This document shows positions 1 through 7,840 of a stretch of 64,000 nt of DNA, in pieces. Both the position numbers and the translations under genes were made by a program. The DNA lies in NCBI GenBank assembly GCA_904382605.1, contig CAJFJA010000011.1, positions 1-64,000 on the forward strand. The letters run 5' to 3'. Under the pieces are notes generated by a model, which was given only the letters and a program-made list of their open reading frames with translations, did no database searches and was not told the origin of the DNA. This DNA comes from Candidatus Alloclostridium intestinigallinarum. Its GTDB lineage: Bacteria > Bacillota > Clostridia > Christensenellales > UBA3700. How positions within the stretch are numbered: the stretch's first letter is position 1; each line of letters begins with the position of its first letter.

Positions 1-92
1 TCGACTTTTAAATATATCTATTCCTTTGGCGGCAATAAAAAAACTACCCGAACCCACTTTTCTGTGATAGTGGTGTTCGGATAGTTCCAATT

Positions 93-167
93 TGGTGACT
101 CCAAGGGGAATCGAACCCCTGTTACCACCGTGAAAGGGTGGTGTCTTAACCGCTTGACCATGGAGCC
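93..167 (-). tRNA. tRNA-Glu (TTC)
   Basis: Cloverleaf read on the minus strand: acceptor GGCTCCA pairs with TGGAGTC, the anticodon loop is CTTTCAC (anticodon TTC), the T-arm has GGTTCGATTCC, and an encoded CCA end is present. It is divergent from the three tRNA genes that follow. Confidence 0.95.
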
Positions 168-351
168 GTATATTTAGTTGTACTGCCCCGCGTTTTCCTT
201 CCCGAAAACCGCTAGCCATAATAATATATAATAAATGAGCGGCTATGTCAACTGATTGAAGAAGATTTTTTAAAAATAAAATGGAAAAATTCCCTCAAAA
301 CTATTGACAAACCGCCCTCATATCTAATATTATAATATAGCATTTAATTGA

Positions 352-426
352 CGCGGAGTGGAGCAGTGGCAGCTCGTCGGGCTCATAACCCGAAGGTCGG
401 AGGTTCGAATCCTTCCTCCGCAACCA
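352..426 (+). tRNA. initiator tRNA-fMet (CAT)
   Basis: The anticodon loop is CTCATAA, flanked by the three G-C pairs (GGG/CCC) diagnostic of initiator tRNA. The first acceptor position is an unpaired C opposite A (CGCGGAG against CTCCGCA), which is the other initiator hallmark. The CCA end is encoded. Confidence 0.95.
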
Positions 427-434
427 CTTTTTGT

Positions 435-511
435 GGCGGTGTAGCTTAGTTGGTTAGAGCGTCCGGTTCATACCCGGAAGGTCATAGGTTCGAATCCCAT
501 CACCGCTACCA
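435..511 (+). tRNA. elongator tRNA-Met (CAT)
   Basis: Acceptor GGCGGTG pairs with CACCGCT, the anticodon loop is TTCATAC and CCA is encoded. The body resembles clostridial elongator Met rather than tRNA-Ile2. Its 3' two thirds (from base 459) belong to the 99-bp direct repeat that also occurs at 22818, so this is the intact copy at the integration site. Confidence 0.9.
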
Positions 512-557
512 AAACTTGAAATCTTTGGCATGAGGAGAAATACCCAAGAGGCCGAAG
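459..557 (+). repeat. left 99-bp direct repeat (attL)
   Basis: Identical base for base to 22818-22916. It runs from the anticodon stem of tRNA-Met through the intergenic spacer to the D-arm of tRNA-Ser. Flanking bases differ on both sides, so the boundaries are sharp. The integrase gene lies about 230 bp to the right. Confidence 0.9.
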
Positions 558-604
558 TAGTACGGGAAACCGTAGCGAGGGTTCAAATCCCTCTTTCTCC
601 GCCA
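534..604 (+). pseudogene. tRNA-Ser lacking the anticodon arm
   Basis: The ends are a complete Ser-type class II tRNA: acceptor GGAGAAA/TTTCTCC, D-arm start, long variable arm (TACGG GAAA CCGTA), T-arm GAGGGTTCAAATCCCTC, then GCCA. The 3' strand of the D stem and the whole anticodon stem-loop are absent: the sequence jumps from GCCGAAG to the variable arm. As written it cannot decode serine. The break lies exactly at the end of the 99-bp repeat (557), where the right-hand copy also breaks. This is either a real rearrangement made by integration or an assembly collapse at a repeat. Confidence 0.75.
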
Positions 605-605
605 G

Positions 606-640
606 AGCCCGTGCCGACAGGTGCGGGCTTGAGTATTTTA
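606..640 (+). terminator. terminator after tRNA cluster
   Basis: AGCCCG (606-611) pairs with CGGGCT (624-629), followed by TTGAGTATTTT. The T tract is weak. It lies directly downstream of the tRNA-Ser remnant. Confidence 0.5.
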
Positions 641-761
641 CGCAATTGAATGTTCTGAAAATGCTCTCGCATACTGCAATTAAAATATACTATACTTTTT
701 TGACATGTGTCAAGATAATTTTATATTTTGCTTGAAATTATGCAGTATTTTGACTTTTTTG

Positions 762-779
762 TATAGACAATATAGACAA
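762..779 (+). promoter_or_regulatory. two TATAGACAA iterons downstream of int
   Basis: Two abutting copies of TATAGACAA lie between attL and the 3' end of int. They match the triplets found before int, orf66, the RHH gene and parA, so they are probably binding sites for the same protein. Confidence 0.6.
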
Positions 780-785
780 AAAGCC

Positions 786-1670
786 CTAATAAGAGGCATA
801 ATTTTTGTTGCAAAGGATATTGAATTGGTTCTGCTTTGCAACCAGCTCGCGCGAAAAAAGCTCAACGTATTCAGATGATTCTTCAATTGATTGGTGCGTC
901 ATCAAGCGTTGCAGTGTTACGGTGTCTACCCCGTTAAGCACCTCAATTTTTGCAAAGGAATGGCGGAATATATGCACTCCGGTCTGCTCTACCCCTATTT
1001 GTCTAAGATAACGGTTAATTCGTTCGTAGATTGTGCTACGAGTAAGCTGATTGCCGAACCGATTGAAGAAAATGTAGTCTCCGGTAGTCAAATTATGGTG
1101 CCGGATATGCTTGCGCAATATATCCAGAAGAGGGTCGGCAATCGGAATGGAATTGTTGCGGCGGTTTTTCGAGTGGTTGAGTTGCATTATTTTTGTGGAA
1201 AAATCTATGTCCCTGACCTTCGCCGCCCTCACCGTCTTCGAGCGCACTCCTGTGGACAGCAGAAAGACGCATAAAACGCTGTCGCAATTGGTTATATCAA
1301 GACTTTGTATAATGCGCTCTATGTCGCAGATGAGAAATGACTTTTTCATCGGCTGTGATACGCGTATCATATCAGCTTTTGCGTCACTTTTAATGCGGAC
1401 TCCCCGGGAGCGCATAAATTCCACAAACTGATTGATTGCCTTCAACCTGTTCACAATTGATTTATCGCTTATGCCAGAGCGTACGAGGTGGGCAGCATAT
1501 TCATTTAGCCGCTGCTTGGAAATTCGCTGAGGAAACTTGCTGTATTTTCCCGCATACCACACGTTGAACAGCTTGATGTGGCTGCCGTATGTGGCAATAC
1601 TTTCGGGTACCAGATTGCGGCATACTTTTTCTTGCAGAAAAAGTAACCTGTGATTTTCGAGTGTTTTCAT
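786..1670 (-). CDS. int: tyrosine recombinase/integrase
   Basis: This 294-residue tyrosine recombinase is the likely enzyme for excising and integrating the element at the tRNA repeat. It has an N-terminal SAM-like DNA-binding domain (about 5-95) and a C-terminal catalytic domain (about 110-285). The catalytic set is visible as R143 (STGVRSK), K168, H233 with R236 (HIFRH), H259 (LMTHQS) and nucleophile Y268 (EYVELF). The start is fixed by AGGAGGAG six bases before the ATG. A possible promoter has -10 TATAAA at 1703-1708, and a triplet of TATAGAC iterons lies further upstream at 1756-1782. It sits at the attL end, as usual for such integrases. The family is certain; the exact target site is inferred from the repeat. 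Confidence 0.93.
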   Translation of the reverse strand: MKTLENHRLLFLQEKVCRNLVPESIATYGSHIKLFNVWYAGKYSKFPQRISKQRLNEYAAHLVRSGISDKSIVNRLKAINQFVEFMRSRGVRIKSDAKADMIRVSQPMKKSFLICDIERIIQSLDITNCDSVLCVFLLSTGVRSKTVRAAKVRDIDFSTKIMQLNHSKNRRNNSIPIADPLLDILRKHIRHHNLTTGDYIFFNRFGNQLTRSTIYERINRYLRQIGVEQTGVHIFRHSFAKIEVLNGVDTVTLQRLMTHQSIEESSEYVELFSRELVAKQNQFNILCNKNYASY

Positions 1671-1755
1671 AAACTCCTCCTATGTGTTTATTGGAACAAT
1701 ATTTTATACTATTTTCATATATTTTGCAATAATCAATTCCTACCCCTTTTTCGTG

Positions 1756-1782
1756 TATAGACAATATAGACAGTATAGACCA
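1756..1782. promoter_or_regulatory. three 9-bp iterons upstream of int
   Basis: TATAGACAA, TATAGACAG and TATAGACCA lie head to tail without gaps, between int (leftward) and the small rightward gene at 1868. This is the same triplet architecture as at 2275, 2516 and 3311. It is a likely operator/centromere site for the RHH protein encoded at 2294-2500. Confidence 0.65.
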
Positions 1783-1809
1783 ATGGGACAGTCTCCCGAA
1801 AAAAATGGC

Positions 1810-1838
1810 TTGCCATTGCTTACTTCTTGTGATATAAT
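1810..1838 (+). promoter_or_regulatory. sigma-A promoter of the small rightward gene
   Basis: TTGCCA (1810-1815), a 17-bp spacer, then TATAAT (1833-1838). It faces the small broken gene at 1868. Confidence 0.75.
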
Positions 1839-1867
1839 GACCTATCAAACTTGCGAGGTAAACCGAT

Positions 1868-2037
1868 ATGATGAATATGCTTATTAAGCTGGACGAAGAA
1901 CGCGTGAAAAAAGACGGCAAGTACGACCTTGCCGAACTGCGGACGCAAAGTTTGAAAGGGTGTTCAAAAGCACGAAAATAAAGCGCTCTGCCCTAGACAA
2001 GGTCGTTCGGAGCAATAAGGGAAAAGGAAAGGCGTGA
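1868..2037 (+). pseudogene. small element gene with a frameshift
   Basis: A good promoter and GAGG ribosome site precede ATG 1868. The first frame gives 37 residues (MMNMLIKLDEERVKKDGKYD...) and stops at 1979-1981. A second frame continues without a stop from about 1940 to TGA 2035-2037 as DAKFERVFKSTKIKRSALDK and on, a lysine-rich tail. The joined product would be about 56 residues; the total length of 170 nt is one base short of a whole number of codons. The simplest reading is a single-base indel around 1935-1945, real or from sequencing. The family is not recognised. It is one of few rightward genes in the element. Confidence 0.55.
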
Positions 2038-2059
2038 CAGTAGAGGTCACGCCCTTATT

Positions 2060-2260
2060 TTACTTCATAGAATATTCTGTAATAACCGCGTCGGGTATAA
2101 TCGACTTTATATTATCGGCGGTTTCTTTCAGCGCCACGGCATACCGTTTGCCGTCCGGCATTACTATAAGATACTCCGGCTTGATAATTCCGGTGGCATA
2201 GTCCGCGCGAAGTGCCGAGGCGATGATGTGCGCTTGCTTTGTAGAAAAACTCTTTTTCAT
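2060..2260 (-). CDS. small conserved-looking element protein (66 aa)
   Basis: A 66-residue protein starting MKKSFSTKQAHIIASAL, with no recognised domain. Hydrophobic and charged residues alternate, and the region around VMPDGKRYAVAL looks like a short beta hairpin. The start is set by AAAGGAGAGGGAA before the ATG. The gene directly follows the RHH gene, and three TATAGAC iterons sit 14 bp upstream of its ATG and overlap the RHH stop codon. Its position as the last gene of a parA-RHH-orf66 run suggests an accessory role in partition or control. A toxin role for the pair is possible but nothing in the sequence shows it. Confidence 0.6.
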   Translation of the reverse strand: MKKSFSTKQAHIIASALRADYATGIIKPEYLIVMPDGKRYAVALKETADNIKSIIPDAVITEYSMK

Positions 2261-2274
2261 TTCCCTCTCCTTTG

Positions 2275-2301
2275 TATAGACAGTATAGACAATCTAGACG
2301 T
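2275..2301. promoter_or_regulatory. three 9-bp iterons upstream of orf66
   Basis: TATAGACAG, TATAGACAA and the degenerate TCTAGACGT are contiguous. They overlap the 3' end of the RHH gene and abut the orf66 ribosome site. Confidence 0.65.
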
Positions 2302-2500
2302 TATCAAGATATTCTATTATAAGGCGGCGCAGAACGCTCGAAGCGTCCTCTCCCTCGCGCTGTCTGACTTCCAGCTTGAACCTGTCCCACAATTCACGCT
2401 CTATGCGGAAGTTTGCCTGGGAAAGGCGCGGCTGAGCGCTGATTGAAAGCAGACTGCCGACGCCCTTTTTGTTGTCACTTCTTTTGTTTATCTCTATCAT
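2294..2500 (-). CDS. ribbon-helix-helix DNA-binding protein, ParA partner
   Basis: A 68-residue protein: a basic, flexible N-terminus (about 1-25) followed by a ribbon-helix-helix fold. The beta strand is QANFRIERELWD and the two helices cover DRFKLEVRQREG and DASSVLRRLIIEYLD. The ATG at 2498-2500 is preferred because AAAGGAGAAGGAAA precedes it; the longer TTG start would lie inside an iteron. It follows parA directly, with an iteron triplet filling the gap. Small RHH proteins next to ParA ATPases (for example omega of pSM19035 and ParG) bind iterated short repeats, acting as centromere-binding protein and repressor at once. That role is inferred here from context. Confidence 0.8.
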   Translation of the reverse strand: MIEINKRSDNKKGVGSLLSISAQPRLSQANFRIERELWDRFKLEVRQREGEDASSVLRRLIIEYLDNV

Positions 2501-2515
2501 TTTCCTTCTCCTTTG

Positions 2516-2542
2516 TATAGACAATATATACAGTCTAGACAG
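2516..2542. promoter_or_regulatory. three 9-bp iterons upstream of the RHH gene
   Basis: TATAGACAA, TATATACAG and TCTAGACAG are contiguous. They overlap the parA stop codon and sit 15 bp before the RHH ATG. Confidence 0.65.
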
Positions 2543-3296
2543 ATTTCAAAACCTCGTCCACAAAGCGCTCGTAGTCCTGCGCCACGGCGGAAGTCGGACG
2601 ATAGGAATATACTGTCTTGCCCAGCCCGGGCGCGTCCGCGACGGTAACGGACGAGCGTATAATGGCATTAAAAACGCGGCTGTTGTTCTCCTTGGCATAC
2701 CCCTTCATATAGTCTATGACTTGCCTTGTAGATACTCTGCGCATATCCGCCATAGTAGCAAGAAAGCCCATTACGTCCGCATTACAGCCGCAAATGGACA
2801 GCTCTGCAAGAGTATCGAGCAGAATATCAACTCCGTTTAAGGACTGAAATTCCGGCTTGAAGGGCACTATTATCTTATCACAGGCGGCTATTGCGTTGAG
2901 GGTGATTACGGAAAGCGACGGGTTAGTGTCCAGCACCACAAAGTCGTAACCGCACTCGAGAATAAGCGGCAACGATTTTTTAAGATAGTTTTCCCGCCCG
3001 ACCTTTCCGGCAAGTTCGATATTACAGCGTTCCAGGCCGATTGCCGAAGACACGATATCGAGGTTATCTGCAACCTTACGCACTTCAAGATGAGGCTGTT
3101 TTGCAAGCAGTTTTGCCACAGGCGGCAAAGCGGTATCTGTATCCGAAATGCCGAAAGACGCAGTCATTTGTCCTTGTGGGTCAAAATCCAGCGCAAGCGT
3201 TCTGAAATTACGGCGGGAAAGCCCGTCCGCCAGCGCAACGGCGGTAGCGGTTTTACCGACCCCACCCTTTTGATTTACAATACCTATTACTTTCAT
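2535..3296 (-). CDS. parA: ParA-family partition ATPase
   Basis: A 253-residue ParA/MinD-type ATPase. The deviant Walker A motif KGGVGKT lies near residues 10-16 (VIGIVNQKGGVGKTATAVAL), the A' motif is in LALDFDPQGQ, and Walker B-like DFVVLDTNPS follows at about residue 120. The ATG at 3294-3296 has AAAGGAGAAAAAC in front; upstream codons in frame belong to the leader. It lacks the long N-terminal HTH of P1-type ParA, so it is the small type usually paired with RHH partners, as found next door. Expected role: positioning or segregation of the excised, replicating element. ParA-like proteins in ICEs can also aid stability in other ways. Confidence 0.9.
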   Translation of the reverse strand: MKVIGIVNQKGGVGKTATAVALADGLSRRNFRTLALDFDPQGQMTASFGISDTDTALPPVAKLLAKQPHLEVRKVADNLDIVSSAIGLERCNIELAGKVGRENYLKKSLPLILECGYDFVVLDTNPSLSVITLNAIAACDKIIVPFKPEFQSLNGVDILLDTLAELSICGCNADVMGFLATMADMRRVSTRQVIDYMKGYAKENNSRVFNAIIRSSVTVADAPGLGKTVYSYRPTSAVAQDYERFVDEVLKSV

Positions 3297-3310
3297 GTTT
3301 TTCTCCTTTG

Positions 3311-3372
3311 TATAGATTGTATAGACAGTATAGACAATGCGGCTATGCGCATGCGTAGATATACTGTCTATA
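3311..3372. promoter_or_regulatory. iteron cluster and promoter-like boxes upstream of parA
   Basis: TATAGATTG, TATAGACAG and TATAGACAA (3311-3337) are contiguous, with one inverted copy, CTGTCTATA, at 3364-3372. Read on the minus strand, the triplet contains TTGTCT, a 17-bp gap and TATACA. The iterons may therefore form the promoter itself, and a bound RHH protein would block it. Confidence 0.6.
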
Positions 3373-3381
3373 TGTAGATAT

Positions 3382-6060
3382 TTACGATTGATTATCGCGC
3401 GCGGACAATTCGCGTATTGCTTGATAGTCGGGCAGTTCGAGGACGTTTTTAAGCGGCTTCTCGAACAGCGCCTGCACAAATTGGTGCGCGATTATCTGCA
3501 CCATAGCTCGCTGTCTGGACGAGCCGATGAAGAAGGTTTCACCGCGCCCGGCAGTGGTTATCAGGTAAATTTCTTCATCGTTGAACGCGCCTGCGCCGCC
3601 GAACACGGCGGTAAGGTCCTGCATATCCATTTTTGACAGCCCGAAAACAAAGTTGTACTGACTGTTTTTAATGATGACGGACGTCTTATTGCGCAGTTCC
3701 TCTGTACTGTTCCAGTCGCTGATATTCTGCGTTGCCGGGATAAACGATCCGAAATATTTGCGTATGCGCTTGTTCATCTGATAGAAAAAGTCAACGGCTA
3801 TCGGACAGTTTTTATCAATGAACAGGTGCGCCTCGTCTGCAAAAACGATTATATGGCGCATTTTTCCCGCGGCATTGTTTGCCTCGCGGATATTGATTAT
3901 CTGCTGTTCCATATACCGAAATACCAGCAGCATTTGCGCGTTCGCCACGGTCTGATTTTTATTTGCAAACAGCGATTGGAAGTTGAATACGACAAAGTCA
4001 GACGTCGTAAGCAAGGTGGACGGAGCGTTCCAAAGGTCGGCATACCTGCCGCCGCGGGCAAATTTTTTCAAATACATCTGCGCGCGGAGCAGGTTGTTTT
4101 TGAACAGCAGATTTTCCTCTTTTTCTATGCGTGCAGATATAGCGCCGTAAACGTCGTCAAACAACGGGAACTTGTCCGCGCCGAATTCAGAGCAATCGGT
4201 GTATTCTGTTATTCCGCGCCCGGCGTAAACCTCGACGACAATATTGTTTATCAGTTCGAGCACATCTGCGTCGCAGTCAGGCATTATCGTGCGGAAGAAA
4301 CTTTCAAGAAATTTCAGGTGGGCGGCAAAAATCGTCGTCGGCTCAGCCTTACTGCCGTCATCGGTAAGAACGTCATAGATATGGAAGGGGTTAATTCGTC
4401 CCTCTACGGCGTTGCCCACGTCTATAATAGTGCCCTTCAAATTACGCGCCAGTTGCAGATATTCCGCCTCGGGGTCTAATATAAAACACATAGTGCCTTC
4501 CGTCCACTCGTGGGTAAGCATGAGTTTTGAGAAAAACGACTTACCGCCGCCCGGCTTCCCGATTATCATACCGTTTGAGTTGGTGTAATCGGCGGAGCGC
4601 TTCCACATATCAAGAATGAGCGGGTAATTATTATAAACGCCGTACAACTTGCCACCTGGCTCCATAATGTTGGTGTGCACAAAAGGAAAAACTGCCGCAA
4701 GCGAAGAGGAATTTATGCCGCGTTCGTGGTTTTTCAGCTTTATCCGCCGCGAGACGTTCGCCGCAATAAAGCCGTCTGTCTGCCGCGCAAAAAGATTAGA
4801 CGCTACAAATCCCTGTGCCGAGAGGTCTTGACGCAACTTGCGGCGCGCTGTCTGAATATTGTCACCTTCATCGTAACAAAAGCGGGTTATCGTTGTAGTG
4901 ACGTCGTATAAAAATTCGTTTTCGTTTTGCAAATTTTCCAATAGCGCGCCCATAGAGGCGATATGCGCGTCTTTTTCAATCATTTCAGAGGCTTTGCGCT
5001 CTTGCTTGGACGCCAGCTCGTTGACGGCACCGTCTATGCGCTTTATGGCTTTGAACTGGTCTACCGGCCGTATCTGCATTACTACCTTGGTGTTGTCGAT
5101 ATCAAACAATTTCGCGCCCCAGGCATTGCCGACTGCGTTGGGATAATCGGCTATGCAATAGCTAAACGCCGTGACGTCGTCAATCTTGTACTTTGTGGTA
5201 CCGAAAGTTATCTTCTTTGGCTTTATCCAGCCCATTAACTCCTCTCGCTTCAAGCTGTCCGCTTCGCGTTCATCAAAGTTGCGGGTGAAAGAGTATTTCA
5301 AAAATACCGCCGTTTCAGTTGCATTCAGGCGCTTTGTGTCAAGATTTATCTGACCTATGGTTTCGGCAATCGAGTTTGCGCTCTGGTCAAGGCTACGCTC
5401 ATCACTGTCGTATATTACTATGTAGTAGAACGGACAGTAAATTTTTTGCACATTGTTGATGTCGTCAAGCTGTTGCAAGCGGCTGTAATATACAAGCTGC
5501 TTTACCGCCTTGCGCTCTTCATCATCGTCCTCGACGGCAGTCAGCTTGTCCCACACATTTTGCACCTGTCCGTCGAACTTGACAGGTCTGTCTATCTTGA
5601 TAAGGTCGATTGCCTGCCCGTCTTCGATGTACTTTAATGCCTGTGCGAGCGTATCTATGTCTATATCCTGCTGGTAATCGTCTTCAATGCCGAATTCCTT
5701 TTGTCCGACTTCGAGGACAACTGCGTAGTAATTGTCGTAAATAATAACTCCTTGCTCGTTTATATCTTTGAACGGCATAAGAGAGTCTATGTCCTTTTCT
5801 TTTGTGAACTTCTTTTTGCCTGCGGCAAATTTAATAAATTGCAGTGCCTCGGTATAAAACAAAGTGTTTGAACCGGTGGGCATAAACAACGCAATTGATA
5901 TAACGGCAATCGTGATTGCCACTATAAAGCGCCCGGGAAGGTTGCTCATACAGATGAGTACCACCGCCACGAGGATAATAAACATTATAATAATATCCTT
6001 CAATCCCCAGGACTTGAAAATTGTTGATTTCATTTTTGAACGTTTGGGTATGATTCTCAT
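3382..6060 (-). CDS. VirB4-type conjugation ATPase with N-terminal PrgI/VirB3-like membrane domain
   Basis: An 892-residue ATPase that powers assembly of the type IV secretion channel at the membrane. Two hydrophobic segments near residues 22-65 form a PrgI/VirB3-like membrane anchor fused to the VirB4 body. Walker A is GKPGGGKS (501-508) and Walker B ends in DE (742-743, IIVFADEAHLF). A later NKRIRKYFGSFIPATQN region fits the VirB4 C-terminal lobe. The ribosome site AGGAG lies 8 nt before the ATG and the gene starts right after the VirB6-like gene stops, so they are co-transcribed. It resembles the Mbov_0397-type ICE ATPase family (from memory). Fusion of VirB3 to VirB4 is common in Gram-positive elements. 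Confidence 0.92.
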   Translation of the reverse strand: MRIIPKRSKMKSTIFKSWGLKDIIIMFIILVAVVLICMSNLPGRFIVAITIAVISIALFMPTGSNTLFYTEALQFIKFAAGKKKFTKEKDIDSLMPFKDINEQGVIIYDNYYAVVLEVGQKEFGIEDDYQQDIDIDTLAQALKYIEDGQAIDLIKIDRPVKFDGQVQNVWDKLTAVEDDDEERKAVKQLVYYSRLQQLDDINNVQKIYCPFYYIVIYDSDERSLDQSANSIAETIGQINLDTKRLNATETAVFLKYSFTRNFDEREADSLKREELMGWIKPKKITFGTTKYKIDDVTAFSYCIADYPNAVGNAWGAKLFDIDNTKVVMQIRPVDQFKAIKRIDGAVNELASKQERKASEMIEKDAHIASMGALLENLQNENEFLYDVTTTITRFCYDEGDNIQTARRKLRQDLSAQGFVASNLFARQTDGFIAANVSRRIKLKNHERGINSSSLAAVFPFVHTNIMEPGGKLYGVYNNYPLILDMWKRSADYTNSNGMIIGKPGGGKSFFSKLMLTHEWTEGTMCFILDPEAEYLQLARNLKGTIIDVGNAVEGRINPFHIYDVLTDDGSKAEPTTIFAAHLKFLESFFRTIMPDCDADVLELINNIVVEVYAGRGITEYTDCSEFGADKFPLFDDVYGAISARIEKEENLLFKNNLLRAQMYLKKFARGGRYADLWNAPSTLLTTSDFVVFNFQSLFANKNQTVANAQMLLVFRYMEQQIINIREANNAAGKMRHIIVFADEAHLFIDKNCPIAVDFFYQMNKRIRKYFGSFIPATQNISDWNSTEELRNKTSVIIKNSQYNFVFGLSKMDMQDLTAVFGGAGAFNDEEIYLITTAGRGETFFIGSSRQRAMVQIIAHQFVQALFEKPLKNVLELPDYQAIRELSARDNQS

Positions 6061-6063
6061 AGT

Positions 6064-7431
6064 TTAATCTCCTATATCTATTCCGTTACGGATTGCGTCC
6101 ACAACGCCCTTTGCCGATTGTGCGGCGCGCTTTACAGGTTGTCCTGCGCGGTGCGCCATACCTGCAATACCATTGCCTTCCATAAATTTGCCTTTCAACG
6201 AGTTTTTGAGCTCTGTCACATTGGTTTTCATTTTTGCAACGCCGGCGCGATAAGCATTACCGCCGATGAATGTACCGGCGGCATTGACGGTTTTCGCGCC
6301 CATTTTTGCACCGCCGCGTAGCAACCCACCCGTCTGCCGTCCGTACCTGTTCGTACCGCCGAACACGGCGCGCTTCGCTCCTGCAACCATTCTGCCCGTA
6401 CCCAAAGCGGTGGCGAACATAGAGCGTAACCCGCTGGTAGTTTCGCGGTTTTCTTCCGCCTGGGTACCTATCAGACGGGCAAACAGTAACTGCCCTGCGG
6501 GAATCGTGAACGCGCCACACACTACCAATATCAGGATAAACAGGTCATTTACCGTCTGTGATACGCTTTGTATTGTTATTGTTGTTATGATAGGCAGCAC
6601 AAGTATGAAAATATTTACTGCCAGTACCGTGCCGTATGCCAGCAATACCTTTGATATTGCGGTTTCGCGCCACAACTTAAAACGCGCACCGTCATCAATC
6701 GGAACGGTGGCGATAATGAGCGGCGCGCAAAGATAGATAAAAACTATATTGAATATGCGTGCGGTAAGTCCCAGAACCGCCTGAATCATAACGATGAGCA
6801 TTGCAACGGACGCAATTGTCGCGGTGAGAAAGTTGAAGGTGGTTATGTCCGCAACGCCGCCCTCTCCGGGTGTATTTACATCATACAAAATACCCATCCA
6901 TGCTGGTTCAAGTTCTCCAAAGAACGCATTTGGACTATCGCCGAAGGAAAATCCGTTTACTGCGCGGTCACCCCAGTCTATCTGCTGCCCGGCGCAAATA
7001 TTCATTATCGTCTGCCCGAGAGTGTAATCGTTGCCATTATTAAACGCCAGGTCGATAAGTTGCAATATCTCATTTGCTAGCCAGATGATTGCAAGCAGCG
7101 CAAATGCCGTGAGCAACGTGGATATCGTGGTCATCAAAAACTCAAATAACGTTTTACCTTGCGACTTGTGTTTTGTCACGACGGCATTTTTAATAACGGA
7201 TATTATCGTAAAGCATAGGGCAACGAATATCGAAATGCCCGCTATTACGAAAAATACCGTCTGAACGCTTTTATTGGTTACCAGATATTCGAGCAGATAG
7301 ACTTCCCTGTTCTCGCCGGATACGGTTACGGAAGTCAGCCCAGAGAGCGCTCCGAAGACTTCCATAATACAGTCCACGAGGTACAGACAGTTTTTTATCA
7401 GCCAATAAAGTACTTCGTAAAATAAACTCAT
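6064..7431 (-). CDS. VirB6/TrbL-like polytopic conjugation membrane protein
   Basis: A 455-residue membrane protein with about six hydrophobic segments: around 5-30, 58-85, 97-125, 205-235, 265-290 and 295-320. A Gly/Ala/Arg-rich cytoplasmic tail (from about 335, ending SAKGVVDAIRNGIDIGD) follows. This layout matches VirB6/TrbL-type inner-membrane channel components of Gram-positive conjugation systems and the Mbov_0396 ICE membrane protein family (from memory). AAGGAG precedes the ATG. It is followed at once by the VirB4 gene. The upstream intergenic region carries a cassette of opposite strand, so it may need its own promoter or read-through from the pilin gene. Confidence 0.82.
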   Translation of the reverse strand: MSLFYEVLYWLIKNCLYLVDCIMEVFGALSGLTSVTVSGENREVYLLEYLVTNKSVQTVFFVIAGISIFVALCFTIISVIKNAVVTKHKSQGKTLFEFLMTTISTLLTAFALLAIIWLANEILQLIDLAFNNGNDYTLGQTIMNICAGQQIDWGDRAVNGFSFGDSPNAFFGELEPAWMGILYDVNTPGEGGVADITTFNFLTATIASVAMLIVMIQAVLGLTARIFNIVFIYLCAPLIIATVPIDDGARFKLWRETAISKVLLAYGTVLAVNIFILVLPIITTITIQSVSQTVNDLFILILVVCGAFTIPAGQLLFARLIGTQAEENRETTSGLRSMFATALGTGRMVAGAKRAVFGGTNRYGRQTGGLLRGGAKMGAKTVNAAGTFIGGNAYRAGVAKMKTNVTELKNSLKGKFMEGNGIAGMAHRAGQPVKRAAQSAKGVVDAIRNGIDIGD

Positions 7432-7444
7432 TATTATTTTCTCC

Positions 7445-7473
7445 TTGACAAAATATATTATTTATGGTACATT
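7445..7473 (+). promoter_or_regulatory. sigma-A promoter of the lipoprotein cassette
   Basis: TTGACA (7445-7450), a 17-bp spacer, TACATT (7468-7473). On the other strand the -35 box overlaps the ribosome site of the VirB6-like gene, so the two directions may interfere. Confidence 0.8.
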
Positions 7474-7499
7474 GTTCTATCAACTCAAAGAGGTGTTTT

Positions 7500-7826
7500 A
7501 TGAACCGTAAATTTATTCTGTTATGTCTGGCAGCCGTCCTGGTTATCGGCGCAGTTGTCGGCGTTGCCGCCTGCAACAACGACCCGATTGTGGGCACCTG
7601 GGTATCCGAAGACGGCTCTAAATATGTGTTCGAAAAGGACGGGACTGTCACGGACTATCTTCCTGACGGCTCGGTTTTTGCTGTTTATGAGTGGAGATAT
7701 ACTACTCAATACACCGAAGACTTTCCGTATACTTTCTATAACGAACAAGGAGCCCCTGTCGACCATGTCGGACTCCGAGAGGACGGCACTCTCAGGCACC
7801 GCGGCGAAGTTTATACCAAGCAATAA
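7500..7826 (+). CDS. small lipoprotein inside the transfer operon, opposite strand
   Basis: A 108-residue protein with a lipoprotein signal: MNRKFILLCLAAVLVIGAV, then lipobox VAAC with Cys near residue 24. The mature part, starting NNDPIVGTWVSEDGSKYVFE, resembles a small beta-rich lipocalin-like or DUF domain in which substrate-free repeats such as GTWxxxxGxxYxFxxDG form strands. ATG 7500 has AAAGAGG nine bases upstream and its own promoter. It runs against the surrounding conjugation genes and is followed 15 bp later by the duplicated-repeat protein. A surface lipoprotein in this place could act in entry exclusion or surface interaction; that is a guess from position. Confidence 0.75.
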   Translation: MNRKFILLCLAAVLVIGAVVGVAACNNDPIVGTWVSEDGSKYVFEKDGTVTDYLPDGSVFAVYEWRYTTQYTEDFPYTFYNEQGAPVDHVGLREDGTLRHRGEVYTKQ

Positions 7827-7840
7827 GGAGGTATAGCGCA

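Noticed and set aside
2060..2500. RHH protein plus 66-residue protein as a toxin-antitoxin pair
   Set aside because: The RHH gene sits with parA and iterons, and the 66-residue protein shows no toxin fold or motif; partition/regulation explains the context better.
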